Part shown: positions 8,508 through 17,483 of the stretch, piece after piece | How the letters are laid out: each line of letters opens with the position of its first letter | Position numbering within the stretch: the first letter of the stretch is position 1 | Assembly: GCA_902495455.1 (NCBI GenBank) | Contig: CABUXJ010000004.1 | Span: forward strand, 50,527-114,526 | Direction of reading: 5' to 3' | Source of the DNA: an uncultured Prevotella sp. | GTDB taxonomy: Bacteria; Bacteroidota; Bacteroidia; Bacteroidales; Bacteroidaceae | Length of the DNA stretch: 64,000 nucleotides | Position numbers and translations under genes: made by a program | The notes under the pieces: generated by a model | What the model saw: only the letters and a program-made list of their open reading frames with translations | Database searches by the model: none | What the model was told of the DNA's origin: nothing

Positions 8508-8515
8508 TAACTTTG
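8508..8515 (+). promoter_or_regulatory. -7 box of the dcw cluster promoter
   Basis: TAACTTTG, the common Bacteroidetes -7 sequence. It gives a leader of about 40 nt before mraZ. The expected -33 position overlaps the MraZ repeats and is not a clear TTTG. Confidence 0.6.
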
Positions 8516-8560
8516 ACCCGAATTTTCTGTTTTCTAAATATTAATGTACGCATACACGCG

Positions 8561-9079
8561 ATGAGATTTTTGGGCAACATAGAGGCCAAGACCGACTCCA
8601 AGGGCAGAGCGTTTCTGCCGGCAGTCATGCGCAAGGTGCTTCAGAGCGCCGGCGAGGAGCGGCTTGTCATGCGGCGGGACGTCTTTCAGTCCTGTCTCGT
8701 TCTCTATCCCGAGAGCGTGTGGAACGAACAGATGGACACGCTTCGCCGCCGTCTGAGCCGGTGGAACCGTGAGCATCAGGACCTCTATCGCCGCTTTGTG
8801 GCCGAGGCCGAGACGATCACCCTCGACGCGAACGGGCGTTTTCTCATTCCCCGTCGCTGTCAGCAGCAGGCCGCCATCGGCCAGGACATACGTTTTGTCG
8901 GCATGGGTGACACCATCGAGATATGGGCTGCCGGTGCAGCTGATGAGGCTCTCGAGCAGACTCCGACACTCGGTGCCGCGCTCGAACGGCTGATGAGCAG
9001 CCAAAGCCCCCTCAATCCCCCAATGGGGGACTTAGGGATGACGCAGTCTTCATGTTTTGATGACGGCGTGACGGAATGA
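8561..9079 (+). CDS. mraZ: Division/cell wall cluster transcriptional repressor MraZ
   Basis: About 172 residues with the two AbrB-like SpoVT/MraZ domains: MRFLGNIEAKTDSKGRAFLP at the start and a second LDANGRFLIPRRC block near residue 90. MraZ binds repeats upstream of its own operon and adjusts dcw transcription. The start at 8561 is fixed by the conserved MRFLGN opening. The C-terminus is longer than usual; its last ~25 codons run through a CCCCC/GGGGG palindromic repeat (9005-9036), so the tail appears repeat-derived. Confidence 0.92.
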   Translation: MRFLGNIEAKTDSKGRAFLPAVMRKVLQSAGEERLVMRRDVFQSCLVLYPESVWNEQMDTLRRRLSRWNREHQDLYRRFVAEAETITLDANGRFLIPRRCQQQAAIGQDIRFVGMGDTIEIWAAGAADEALEQTPTLGAALERLMSSQSPLNPPMGDLGMTQSSCFDDGVTE

Positions 9080-9126
9080 TTGAGGGTAGGGGGAAAGAAA
9101 GACGATAAGATTATCATGAAGACATT

Positions 9127-10296
9127 ATGGTGACAACTGCAAATACATATCATGTGCCCGTGCTCCTCCGCGAGAGCGTCGACGGACTGGCTGTCAGACC
9201 CGGCGGCGTCTATGTCGACGTGACGTTCGGCGGCGGCGGTCACAGTCGCGAGATACTGTCAAGACTCAGCGGCGGCGGACGACTCTACAGTTTCGACCAG
9301 GATGCCGACGCGGAGAAGAATATAGGGGGGCCTCTCCCCGGCCCTCCCCAAGGGGAGGGTGCCTACGAGGTGAAAAGTTCAATCACGAGGAGTACTCTTC
9401 GAGGAGTGAGGAGTGAGGAGCGAGGAGTGAGAAGTGCTCTTTGTGAAGTGAGGAGTGGGGAGTATTCTTCGAGGAGTGAGGAGTGTGAAGTGAGGAGTGA
9501 GAATAGCGACAGCCCTTCCTCCTGTATCAACCCTTCATCCCCCCTTGGGGGGACAGAGGGGGGCCGACCCTCTTTCACCTTCGTCCGCAGCAACTTCCGC
9601 TACCTGAAGAACTGGATGCGCTACCACGGCGAGGACCACATCGACGGCCTCTTGGCCGACCTCGGCGTCTCCAGCCACCATCTCGACGACGAGACACGCG
9701 GTTTCTCCTTCCGCTTTGACGCTCCGTTGGACATGCGCATGAACCGTCGGGGAGGACTCTCTGCCGCCGATGTCGTCAATGACTACGACGAGCAGCGGCT
9801 TGCCGACATCATCTATCTCTATGGCGAACTCCGTCAGGCCCGCCGGCTGGCTGCCGCCATCGTGGCCGCACGCTCGCAGCGCCGCATCGAGACCACGGCC
9901 GACCTGCTCGCCGTCATTGATCCGCTGATGCGCCGCGACCGCGAGAAGAAGGACACCGCGCGACTGTTTCAGGCTCTGCGCATCGAGGTCAACCACGAGA
10001 TGGACGCCTTGCGCGAAATGCTTTCCTCGGCCGTAGACCTGCTCGCCCCCGGCGGACGGCTGTCCGTCATCACATACCACTCGCTCGAAGACCGCATCGT
10101 CAAGAACTTCATCAAGACCGGCAATGCCGAAGGACGGCTCACGCAGGATTTCTTCGGACGCACGGACGCTCCGTTGAGAGCAGTCAACACGAAGGTGATT
10201 GTGCCGACGGACGACGAGCAGGAGCGTAACCCGCGCAGCCGCAGTGCCAAGTTGCGCGTGGCCGAGAAACTGCCCTGTGCGGGAGCGGAAGACTGA
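9127..10296 (+). CDS. rsmH: 16S rRNA (cytosine1402-N4)-methyltransferase with an in-frame repeat insertion
   Basis: RsmH methylates C1402 in the ribosomal P site. The SAM site is clear (VDVTFGGGGHSREIL, then YSFDQDADAE) and the C-terminal half is normal (LLADLGVSSHHLDDETRGFS, LDMRMN, VITYHSLEDRIVKNF). The protein is 389 residues, roughly 80 longer than typical homologues. The excess lies between EKNI (residue ~66) and FTFVRSNFRYL (residue ~150), where the DNA (about 9325-9577) is intergenic-type repeat that stays open in frame. The insert falls in a surface loop after the SAM-contact acid, so activity may be kept. Confidence 0.93.
   Translation: MVTTANTYHVPVLLRESVDGLAVRPGGVYVDVTFGGGGHSREILSRLSGGGRLYSFDQDADAEKNIGGPLPGPPQGEGAYEVKSSITRSTLRGVRSEERGVRSALCEVRSGEYSSRSEECEVRSENSDSPSSCINPSSPLGGTEGGRPSFTFVRSNFRYLKNWMRYHGEDHIDGLLADLGVSSHHLDDETRGFSFRFDAPLDMRMNRRGGLSAADVVNDYDEQRLADIIYLYGELRQARRLAAAIVAARSQRRIETTADLLAVIDPLMRRDREKKDTARLFQALRIEVNHEMDALREMLSSAVDLLAPGGRLSVITYHSLEDRIVKNFIKTGNAEGRLTQDFFGRTDAPLRAVNTKVIVPTDDEQERNPRSRSAKLRVAEKLPCAGAED
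9325..9577 (+). repeat. Composite repeat inserted in frame within rsmH
   Basis: Starts with a CCCTCCCC AA GGGGAGGG element ending TGCCTACGAGGTG, as in the copies around murD/ftsW. It continues with degenerate GAGGAGTGAGGAGTG repeats, including an exact 18-bp copy at 9398-9415 and 9468-9485, and ends with a CCCCCC TT GGGGGG palindrome (about 9540-9555). No stop codon arises in the rsmH frame. Confidence 0.85.
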
Positions 10297-10355
10297 CAGC
10301 CGCGACGTGTGACGGCGACTGTCGGACGACAACAATAAAACGACGAATAGAAACA

Positions 10356-10898
10356 ATGACATCAGAAACCTCAGACATAAAGACCACGACGGCGGAAATC
10401 CCCGTGACGGATGGCGGCGCAACGGCTGCCACCGAACCGGACGGACGCGGACAGAACGCCGCCAAGCCGGCAACAGCCGACGACGGCCGAGCAACGGAGG
10501 CACCGCAGCAGGACCATCCGACAGCGCTCGAACGACTGAAGAGCAGCGTCAGCGAGGACGACCCGAAGCCGTCGCCGACCCTTACGCTCGGCAAAATCAT
10601 CGGTGGCGACATCTTCAGCAACGACTTCGTGAGACGGCAGATATGGCTATTTCTGCTCATCATGGCGTTCACGATACTCTATGTCGCGTTCAGATACCAG
10701 TGTCAGCAGGACATGATCACCATCGACAAGCTGGAGACGGACCTCAAGGACGCCAAATACAGAGCGCTGTCCAGTTCGTCGACGCTCACCGAGCGGTGTC
10801 GCGAGAGCCATGTACTCGAACTGCTGAAGGCCAACAACGACAGTCTCCTGCACATTGCGGAGCAGCCGCCGTTTATCATAGAAGTGCCTGAGGAATGA
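10356..10898 (+). CDS. FtsL-like division protein
   Basis: 180 residues. About 95 residues of low-complexity, Ala/Thr/Asp-rich cytoplasmic sequence precede one transmembrane helix (about 96-115, IWLFLLIMAFTILYVAF) and a short periplasmic coiled-coil region rich in Leu, Asp and Ser. Position between rsmH and ftsI is where ftsL lies in dcw clusters, and a bitopic protein of this type is the Bacteroidetes equivalent. FtsL pairs with FtsB/DivIC and FtsQ to activate FtsW-FtsI. The long disordered N-tail is unusual compared with ~120-residue proteobacterial FtsL. Confidence 0.75.
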   Translation: MTSETSDIKTTTAEIPVTDGGATAATEPDGRGQNAAKPATADDGRATEAPQQDHPTALERLKSSVSEDDPKPSPTLTLGKIIGGDIFSNDFVRRQIWLFLLIMAFTILYVAFRYQCQQDMITIDKLETDLKDAKYRALSSSSTLTERCRESHVLELLKANNDSLLHIAEQPPFIIEVPEE

Positions 10899-10926
10899 TT
10901 GCAACAACGTTATTTCTGCAAGAGAG

Positions 10927-13077
10927 ATGAGCAAGTTTGACAATGACAAGGTGATGCCACGCTATTTTGTCATAGCCGTGGTGCTGACCCTGATGGGGGT
11001 GGCCGTGCTCGGTAAGGCGATATACATCATGACGGCCAAGAAGTCCTATTGGATGGAAGTGGCCGCGAGACAGAAGAGCGACAGCGTGAGCGTCAAGCCC
11101 AACCGCGGCAACATACTCAGCTGCGACGGACAGCTCATGGCCAGCAGTTTGCCCGAATACCGCATATACATGGACTTCATGGCCGGCGGAGAGGAGAATG
11201 ACTCCATCTGGCGGGAGAAGATAGACTCCATCTGCGAGGGATTGCATAACATCTTCCCACAGAAGACGGCGGCCGAATTTAAGGAACACTTAGAGAAAGG
11301 ACACAAGAAGATGAGCCGCAACTGGCCCATCTGGAAGCGTCGCATCGACTACAACACGTTCAAGGAAGTGCAGCAGTTGCCCGTCTTCCGTATGTCAAAA
11401 TACAAAGGAGGATTCCACTGGGAGGAGTTCAACGCCCGCCGGCGCCCCTTCGGTTCGCTGGCTCAACGCACGGTCGGCGACATGTTCGGCGCGAAAGATA
11501 CGGCGCGGTTTGGACTCGAGTTGTCCTACGACTCCATACTGCGAGGCAAGAACGGACTCATACACCGCCGGAAGATACGCAACAAGTTCATGGGCATCCC
11601 TGTCATGCCGCCGGATGACGGTGCCGACATCGTCACGACGATAGATGTCGGTATGCAGGACTTGGCCGAACGCGCACTCATCGACGAGCTGAAGGAAGTC
11701 AACGGAGACGTCGGCGTGGTCATCCTCATGGAGGTGGAGACGGGAGACGTCAAGGCCATCGTCAACATGGTGAAGTGTGGCGACGGCCAATACAGGGAGA
11801 TCATGAACAAGGCTATCAGCCACCGCTGCGAGCCCGGTTCGGTATTCAAGGTCGCCTCGTTCCTCGTCGCGCTTGACGACGCCGTGGCCGACACGAGTTT
11901 CGTCATCCACACCGGCAGCGGCGTCATGCCGATGCACGGACGCGACATGAAGGACCACAACTGGCGGCGCGGCGGCTATCAGGACATCAACATGGCCCGG
12001 GCACTCGAGGTCAGCAGCAACATCGGTGTCAGCTACGTGATAGACAAATTCTACGGTTCCAATCCGGAGAAGTATGTTGACGGACTCTATCGCGTCGGCA
12101 TCGGCGAAGACCTCCGGCTCCCGCTGGTCGGTTATGCTCCGCCGCTCATCCGCCGCCCGCACAAGAACAAGCGCGGACAGTATGACAACTGGAGCAAGAC
12201 GGCCCTGCCCTGGATGAGCATCGGATATGAAACGCAGATAGCACCCATCAACACGGTGACATTCTACAACGCCATCGCCAACAACGGACGCATGATGCGG
12301 CCGCGGTTTGTCAAGCGCGTGGTTAAGAACGGCGAGACGGTCATGGAGTTTGAACCGCAGGTGATCAAGGAGCAGATAGCTCGCCCGCAGGCCGTCAAGA
12401 CCATGCAGACCATACTCGAACATGTCGTCAGCCAGGGTTTGGGACGCAAGGCAGGGTCCAAGATGTTTAAGGTGGCGGGCAAGACCGGCACGGCCCAGGT
12501 GTCCAAAGGCAAGGCCGGATATAAGTCCGGCACCGTCGACTACTGGTTGAGTTTTGCCGGCTATTTTCCCGCTGACAAACCACGTTACAGCTGTATCGTT
12601 TGCATCCAGAAGTCGGGACTGCCCGCTTCGGGTGGAGGTATGAGCGGCGTGGTGTTCCATCACATCGCAGAGGGAGTCATGTCGCGTGACCTCAAACTCA
12701 GTGTTGACAACGCACGGGACACCTTGTCGGTCCTGATACCCGACGTGAAGAGCGGCAACGTCATGGCAGCCGACTATGTCCTCGGACGTCTCGACGTCAA
12801 GACGGAAGCACCGTGGAGCGGCACTTATGCCTACGGCAACCCCGTGTGGGGACGTGCCGCCAGTCGTCGTGACGAGGTGGCGCTCACCCGCAGTGCGACT
12901 GTCAAGCCCGGTGTCACGCCCGATGTGACGGGCATGGGAGCACGCGATGCCGTCTACATGTTGGAGAGCCGCGGACTGAAAGTGCGTCTCCACGGCCGGG
13001 GCCGCGTCAAGTCGCAGAGCATCCCCGCCGGCCGGACCATCGTCCGTGGGGCCGAATGTGTGCTGACGTTGGAGTGA
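10927..13077 (+). CDS. ftsI: Septal peptidoglycan transpeptidase (PBP3 / FtsI) with PASTA domain
   Basis: 716 residues: an N-terminal transmembrane anchor (about 13-33), a PBP dimerisation domain (KPNRGNILSCDGQLMASS) and a transpeptidase domain with all three motifs: SVFK (nucleophile Ser305, Lys308), SSN (363-365) and KTG (519-521). One C-terminal PASTA domain follows (about 655-716). It crosslinks septal peptidoglycan together with FtsW, encoded downstream. The single PASTA domain is a Bacteroidetes and Gram-positive feature absent from E. coli FtsI. It follows the FtsL-like gene by 28 bp, implying co-transcription. Confidence 0.93.
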   Translation: MSKFDNDKVMPRYFVIAVVLTLMGVAVLGKAIYIMTAKKSYWMEVAARQKSDSVSVKPNRGNILSCDGQLMASSLPEYRIYMDFMAGGEENDSIWREKIDSICEGLHNIFPQKTAAEFKEHLEKGHKKMSRNWPIWKRRIDYNTFKEVQQLPVFRMSKYKGGFHWEEFNARRRPFGSLAQRTVGDMFGAKDTARFGLELSYDSILRGKNGLIHRRKIRNKFMGIPVMPPDDGADIVTTIDVGMQDLAERALIDELKEVNGDVGVVILMEVETGDVKAIVNMVKCGDGQYREIMNKAISHRCEPGSVFKVASFLVALDDAVADTSFVIHTGSGVMPMHGRDMKDHNWRRGGYQDINMARALEVSSNIGVSYVIDKFYGSNPEKYVDGLYRVGIGEDLRLPLVGYAPPLIRRPHKNKRGQYDNWSKTALPWMSIGYETQIAPINTVTFYNAIANNGRMMRPRFVKRVVKNGETVMEFEPQVIKEQIARPQAVKTMQTILEHVVSQGLGRKAGSKMFKVAGKTGTAQVSKGKAGYKSGTVDYWLSFAGYFPADKPRYSCIVCIQKSGLPASGGGMSGVVFHHIAEGVMSRDLKLSVDNARDTLSVLIPDVKSGNVMAADYVLGRLDVKTEAPWSGTYAYGNPVWGRAASRRDEVALTRSATVKPGVTPDVTGMGARDAVYMLESRGLKVRLHGRGRVKSQSIPAGRTIVRGAECVLTLE

Positions 13078-13216
13078 CGCGGCCGCTAAGAGGAAAAATG
13101 GAGACTGAAGAGAACTGACAGTAATGGAATTGCCAATCATTCCCATAGACCCTCATTACTCTCATAGACTCCCATTACTCCCATAAAAGAAGAAAGAAAC
13201 CATCAAAACAATAACA

Positions 13217-14674
13217 ATGAAACTAAGCGAGTTGCTCAAAAACGTAAAGCCTCTCAGCATCAAAGGCGATGCCGAGGTTGAAATCACAGGAGTGAACATC
13301 GACTCCAGACGCATTGCGTCAGGACATCTTTTCGTTGCCATCAAGGGCACTCAGACAGACGGCCACGCCTATATCGGCAAGGCCGAAGAACTCGGCGCGG
13401 CCGCAGTGCTGTGTGAGGAGATGCCCGTGGAGCCGAAAGAGGGCGTGACCTACGTCACGGTGGCATCCACCGAGTCGGCCGTCGGACCCGTCGCGACACT
13501 CTTCTACGGCGACCCGTCGCGCCATCTGAAGCTCGTCGGCGTCACCGGAACAAACGGAAAGACGACCATCGCCACATTATTATATAATATGTTCCGCAAG
13601 ATGGGCCATCGCTGCGGACTGCTTTCGACCGTCTGCAACTACATTGAGGACGAACCGATAGCGGCCAGCCACACCACGCCCGACCCCATAGAGCTCAACG
13701 CTCTGCTGGCACGCATGGTGGAGGCGGGCTGCGAATATGCTTTCATGGAGTGCTCCAGCCACGCCATCGCGCAGCAGCGTATCGGCGGACTCCACTTCGC
13801 CGGCGGTCTGTTCACCAACCTGACGCGCGACCATCTGGACTATCACAAGACCTTCGAGAACTACCGCGACGCCAAAAAGGCGTTCTTCGACGGTCTGTCC
13901 AAGGACGCTTTTGCCATCACAAACGCCGACGACAAGAACGGCATGGTGATGGTTCAGAACACCCGTGCCACCGTCAAGACATATTCGACGTGCACAATGG
14001 CCGACTTCAGGGCACGCATCATCGAGTGTCATTTTGAAGGCATGTACCTCGAGATAGACGGCCGCGAGGTCGGTGTCCAGTTCATCGGAAAGTTCAATGT
14101 GAGCAACCTGTTGGCCGTATATGGCGCCGCCATTATGCTCGGCAAGCAGCCGGAGGACATCCTCGTCGTACTCAGCACGCTCAAGAGCGTCAGCGGCCGC
14201 CTCGAACCGATACGCTCGGAGAAGGGCGGTTATACCGCCATCGTCGACTACGCCCACACTCCCGACGCTTTGGAGAATGTGCTTTCGGCCATCCACGAGG
14301 TGCTCGACGGCAAGGGCCGCGTCATCACCGTCTGCGGAGCTGGCGGCAATCGCGACAAGGGCAAGCGCCCGTTGATGGCTCAGGAGGCCGTAAAGCAGAG
14401 CGACTTGGTCATCATCACAAGCGACAATCCGCGTTTTGAGAAGCCCCAGGACATCATCAACGACATGCTCGCAGGGCTCAACAGTCAGCAGATGAAGAAG
14501 GTCATGACCAACGCCGACCGCCGCGAGGCCATCCGTACGGCCTGTATGATGGCCAGAAAGGGTGACGTCATCCTCGTTGCGGGCAAGGGACATGAGGACT
14601 ATCAGGAGATAGAAGGTGTCAAACACCACTTCGACGACAAGGAGGAACTCACCCGAATGATGACTGAAGACTGA
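13217..14674 (+). CDS. murE: UDP-MurNAc-L-Ala-D-Glu:meso-diaminopimelate ligase
   Basis: 485 residues, the usual length. The Mur ligase P-loop is VTGTNGKTT (Lys115). The substrate-selection motif is DNPR (403-406), the form found in enzymes that add meso-diaminopimelate rather than lysine, fitting a Gram-negative wall. ATP-dependent third step of stem-peptide synthesis, cytoplasmic. The 139-bp gap after ftsI contains tandem CATTACTCCCATAGA-like repeats (about 13130-13190). Confidence 0.95.
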   Translation: MKLSELLKNVKPLSIKGDAEVEITGVNIDSRRIASGHLFVAIKGTQTDGHAYIGKAEELGAAAVLCEEMPVEPKEGVTYVTVASTESAVGPVATLFYGDPSRHLKLVGVTGTNGKTTIATLLYNMFRKMGHRCGLLSTVCNYIEDEPIAASHTTPDPIELNALLARMVEAGCEYAFMECSSHAIAQQRIGGLHFAGGLFTNLTRDHLDYHKTFENYRDAKKAFFDGLSKDAFAITNADDKNGMVMVQNTRATVKTYSTCTMADFRARIIECHFEGMYLEIDGREVGVQFIGKFNVSNLLAVYGAAIMLGKQPEDILVVLSTLKSVSGRLEPIRSEKGGYTAIVDYAHTPDALENVLSAIHEVLDGKGRVITVCGAGGNRDKGKRPLMAQEAVKQSDLVIITSDNPRFEKPQDIINDMLAGLNSQQMKKVMTNADRREAIRTACMMARKGDVILVAGKGHEDYQEIEGVKHHFDDKEELTRMMTED

Positions 14675-14719
14675 CTGACGGCGCCGCAACTCATAATTTA
14701 TAACTCATAATTAATAATT

Positions 14720-15991
14720 ATGTTATATTACATCTTCCGCTTTCTCGACCAGTTCGGAATATCCGGTGCGCACATCTGGTCGTACATTTCGTTCCGCGCT
14801 CTGTTGGCCCTCATACTGTCATTGGTCATCTCCGCGTGGTTCGGCGAGAAGTTCATAAAATATCTCAAGCGCAAGCAGATCACCGAGACGCAGCGCGACA
14901 AGGCCATCGACCCGTTCGGAGTCAATAAGATTGGCGTTCCCTCGATGGGCGGCGTGATAATCATCGTGGCCACCTTGCTGCCGATTCTGCTGCTCGGCCG
15001 TATGCGTAACATCTATCTCATCCTGATGATCATCACCACCGTCTGGCTCGGTGTGTTGGGCGGATTGGACGACTACATCAAGATCTTCCGCCACGATAAG
15101 GAGGGACTGAAAGGCAAGTTCAAGATTGTCGGGCAGGTCGGCCTCGGCTTTATCGTCGGACTGGCGCTCTATCTGAGTCCCGACGCCAAGATACGCGAGA
15201 ACATCTCGGTAGAGAAGAAGCAAGGCACTGAGATGGTGGTGAAGCACAGCCGCGAGGCAACGAAGTCGCTGAAGACCACCATTCCCTTTGTCAAGAACCA
15301 CAATCTGGACTATTCGGAGGTGATGTCATTCTGCGGCAAATATAAGACCGCGGCCGGATGGATACTCTTTGTCGTGATGACCATCTTTGTGGTGACGGCC
15401 GTCAGCAACGGTGCCAACCTCAACGACGGCATGGACGGCATGTGTGCCGGCGTCTCGGCCATCATCGGTGTGGCGCTCGGCATCTTCGCCTACGTCTCCA
15501 GCCACATCGAGTATGCGTCCTATTTCGACATCATGTACATCCCCGGCAGTCAGGAACTGGTGGTCTTTGTTTGTGCTTTTGTCGGTGCGCTGATCGGTTT
15601 TCTGTGGTACAACGCATATCCCGCGCAGATATTCATGGGCGATACGGGTTCGCTGACCATCGGCGGTGTCATTGCCGTCATCGCCATCATCATCCACAAG
15701 GAACTGATGCTGCCCATCCTTTGCGGTATCTTCTTCGTCGAGAGTCTGAGCGTGATGATGCAGGTCTGGTATTACAAGATGGGCAAACGCCGCGGTGTCA
15801 AGCAGCGCATCTTCCGCCGCACGCCCATCCACGACGCCTTCCGCACGCAGGACAGCCAGCTTGATGCCGAGTGCCGTTATCTGCTGAGAGGTTCCGGCAA
15901 CGTCGTCCACGAGTCGAAGATAACCATCCGCTTCTGGATTGTGACCATCATTCTGGCCGCAATGGCAATCATAACATTGAAGATAAGATAA
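14720..15991 (+). CDS. mraY: Phospho-N-acetylmuramoyl-pentapeptide transferase
   Basis: 423 residues with about ten transmembrane helices. It moves phospho-MurNAc-pentapeptide to undecaprenyl phosphate (lipid I). The conserved Asp-rich segments are present: the first in GVLGGLDDYIK, the second in NGANLNDGMDGM, and a later MGDTGSLTIGG. A cytoplasmic insertion around residues 155-200 (KKQGTEMVVKHSREATKS) is longer than in E. coli, as in other Bacteroidetes. Six bp separate it from murD. Confidence 0.95.
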   Translation: MLYYIFRFLDQFGISGAHIWSYISFRALLALILSLVISAWFGEKFIKYLKRKQITETQRDKAIDPFGVNKIGVPSMGGVIIIVATLLPILLLGRMRNIYLILMIITTVWLGVLGGLDDYIKIFRHDKEGLKGKFKIVGQVGLGFIVGLALYLSPDAKIRENISVEKKQGTEMVVKHSREATKSLKTTIPFVKNHNLDYSEVMSFCGKYKTAAGWILFVVMTIFVVTAVSNGANLNDGMDGMCAGVSAIIGVALGIFAYVSSHIEYASYFDIMYIPGSQELVVFVCAFVGALIGFLWYNAYPAQIFMGDTGSLTIGGVIAVIAIIIHKELMLPILCGIFFVESLSVMMQVWYYKMGKRRGVKQRIFRRTPIHDAFRTQDSQLDAECRYLLRGSGNVVHESKITIRFWIVTIILAAMAIITLKIR

Positions 15992-15997
15992 CTAAAG

Positions 15998-17326
15998 ATG
16001 AAAAGAATAGTCATATTGGGAGCCGGCGAGAGCGGTGCGGGAGCCGCCGTGCTGGCAAAGAAAGAAGGTTTCGACGTGTTCGTTTCGGACATGTCGGCCA
16101 TCAGTGACAAGTATAAGAAGATGCTCGACGACCATGCCATCGCATGGGAGGAAGGCCGCCATACGGAGGAACTCATCCTCAACGCCGACGAGATCATCAA
16201 GAGTCCGGGCATCCCCGACACCGCCCCGATGATACGGAAGGTGAAGGAACGCGGCATCGGCATCATCAGCGAGATTGAGTTTGCCGGCCGCTACACCGAC
16301 GCCCGTATGGTCTGCATCACCGGAAGCAACGGCAAGACCACGACGACCTCACTCATATATCACATCTTCCGCGAGGCCGGAATCGACGCCGGACTGGCCG
16401 GAAATATCGGCCGGTCGCTCGCCTTGCAGGTTGCTGAGGAGCCGCACGAGTGGTATGTCATCGAGCTCAGCTCCTTCCAGTTGGACAACATGTACGACTT
16501 CCGCGCCGACATCGCCGTCCTGCTCAACATCACGCCCGACCATCTCGACCGCTACGACAACTGCATGCAAAACTATACCGACGCCAAGATGCGCATCATC
16601 CGCAACCAGACGGCCGCCGACACCTTCATCTACTGGAGCGGCGACCCCATCATCAGCCGCGAGATAGAGCGCTACGACATCGAGGCCATGCTATGCCCGT
16701 TCTCCGACGGCCGCGAACCGCTGTCCGCCGCATGGGTTGCCGACGGCCGTTATGTCATCGAGCGTCCGACGTCCTTTGCCATGCCGCAGAGCGAACTCAG
16801 TCTGCACGGCCGCCACAATATGTACAACAGCATGGCCGCCGGACTGGCTGCCGCTTCGGCCGGCATCAGTGATGAGGCCATCCGTCGCGGCCTGAGCACC
16901 TTCCCCGGCGTCGAGCATCGCCTCGAGCGTGTGGCCACGGTCGACGGCATCCACTACATCAACGACTCCAAGGCTACCAACGTCGACGCCTGCTATTACG
17001 CCTTAGAGAGCATGACCACGCCCACCGTGCTCATCGTCGGCGGTCGTGACAAGGGCAACGACTACTCCGTTTTGCGTCCGCTCATCAAGGAGAAGTGTGT
17101 CGGACTGGTATATCTCGGTGCCGACAACGCCAAACTTCATGCCTCTTTCGACGACATGGGTCTGCCCGTGAGCGATACCCACTCGATGGCCGACTGCGTC
17201 GAGGCCTGCCGCCGCATGGCTCGTCCGGGCGACACCGTGCTGTTGAGCCCGTGCTGCGCCAGCTTTGACCTCTTCAAGAATATGGAGGACAGAGGGGAGC
17301 AGTTTAAGGAGTTGGTAAAGAAATAA
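15998..17326 (+). CDS. murD: UDP-MurNAc-L-alanine:D-glutamate ligase
   Basis: 442 residues. Rossmann-like N-domain (VILGAGESGAGAAVLA), central ATP-binding domain with ITGSNGKTTTT (Lys113), and C-domain with YINDSKATN and LIVGGRDKGNDY. It adds D-Glu to UDP-MurNAc-L-Ala in the cytoplasm. It starts 6 bp after mraY, so the two are probably translationally coupled. Its stop is followed immediately by an inverted pair of repeat elements before ftsW. Confidence 0.95.
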   Translation: MKRIVILGAGESGAGAAVLAKKEGFDVFVSDMSAISDKYKKMLDDHAIAWEEGRHTEELILNADEIIKSPGIPDTAPMIRKVKERGIGIISEIEFAGRYTDARMVCITGSNGKTTTTSLIYHIFREAGIDAGLAGNIGRSLALQVAEEPHEWYVIELSSFQLDNMYDFRADIAVLLNITPDHLDRYDNCMQNYTDAKMRIIRNQTAADTFIYWSGDPIISREIERYDIEAMLCPFSDGREPLSAAWVADGRYVIERPTSFAMPQSELSLHGRHNMYNSMAAGLAAASAGISDEAIRRGLSTFPGVEHRLERVATVDGIHYINDSKATNVDACYYALESMTTPTVLIVGGRDKGNDYSVLRPLIKEKCVGLVYLGADNAKLHASFDDMGLPVSDTHSMADCVEACRRMARPGDTVLLSPCCASFDLFKNMEDRGEQFKELVKK

Positions 17327-17327
17327 A

Positions 17328-17469
17328 GGCCCCACCCCGGCCCTCCCCAAGGGGAGGGTGCCTGACGGGGTGACACGGTGCTGCTGATATCTAACATCTA
17401 ACATTAACAAAGCCCCATATATGTACATCTCGTAGGCACCCTCCCCTTGGGGAGGGCCGGGGTGGGGCC
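17328..17469. repeat. 36-bp perfect inverted repeat (CCCTCCCC family) between murD and ftsW
   Basis: Arms 17328-17363 and 17434-17469 are perfect reverse complements, and each arm contains a smaller palindrome CCCTCCCC AA GGGGAGGG. The left arm begins one base after the murD stop and the right arm ends 14 bases before ftsW. Single or paired copies also lie in rsmH, at 37796 and 38131, and in the sufB-sufC gap. Confidence 0.9.
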
Positions 17470-17483
17470 TCCTCTCTTTAAAC

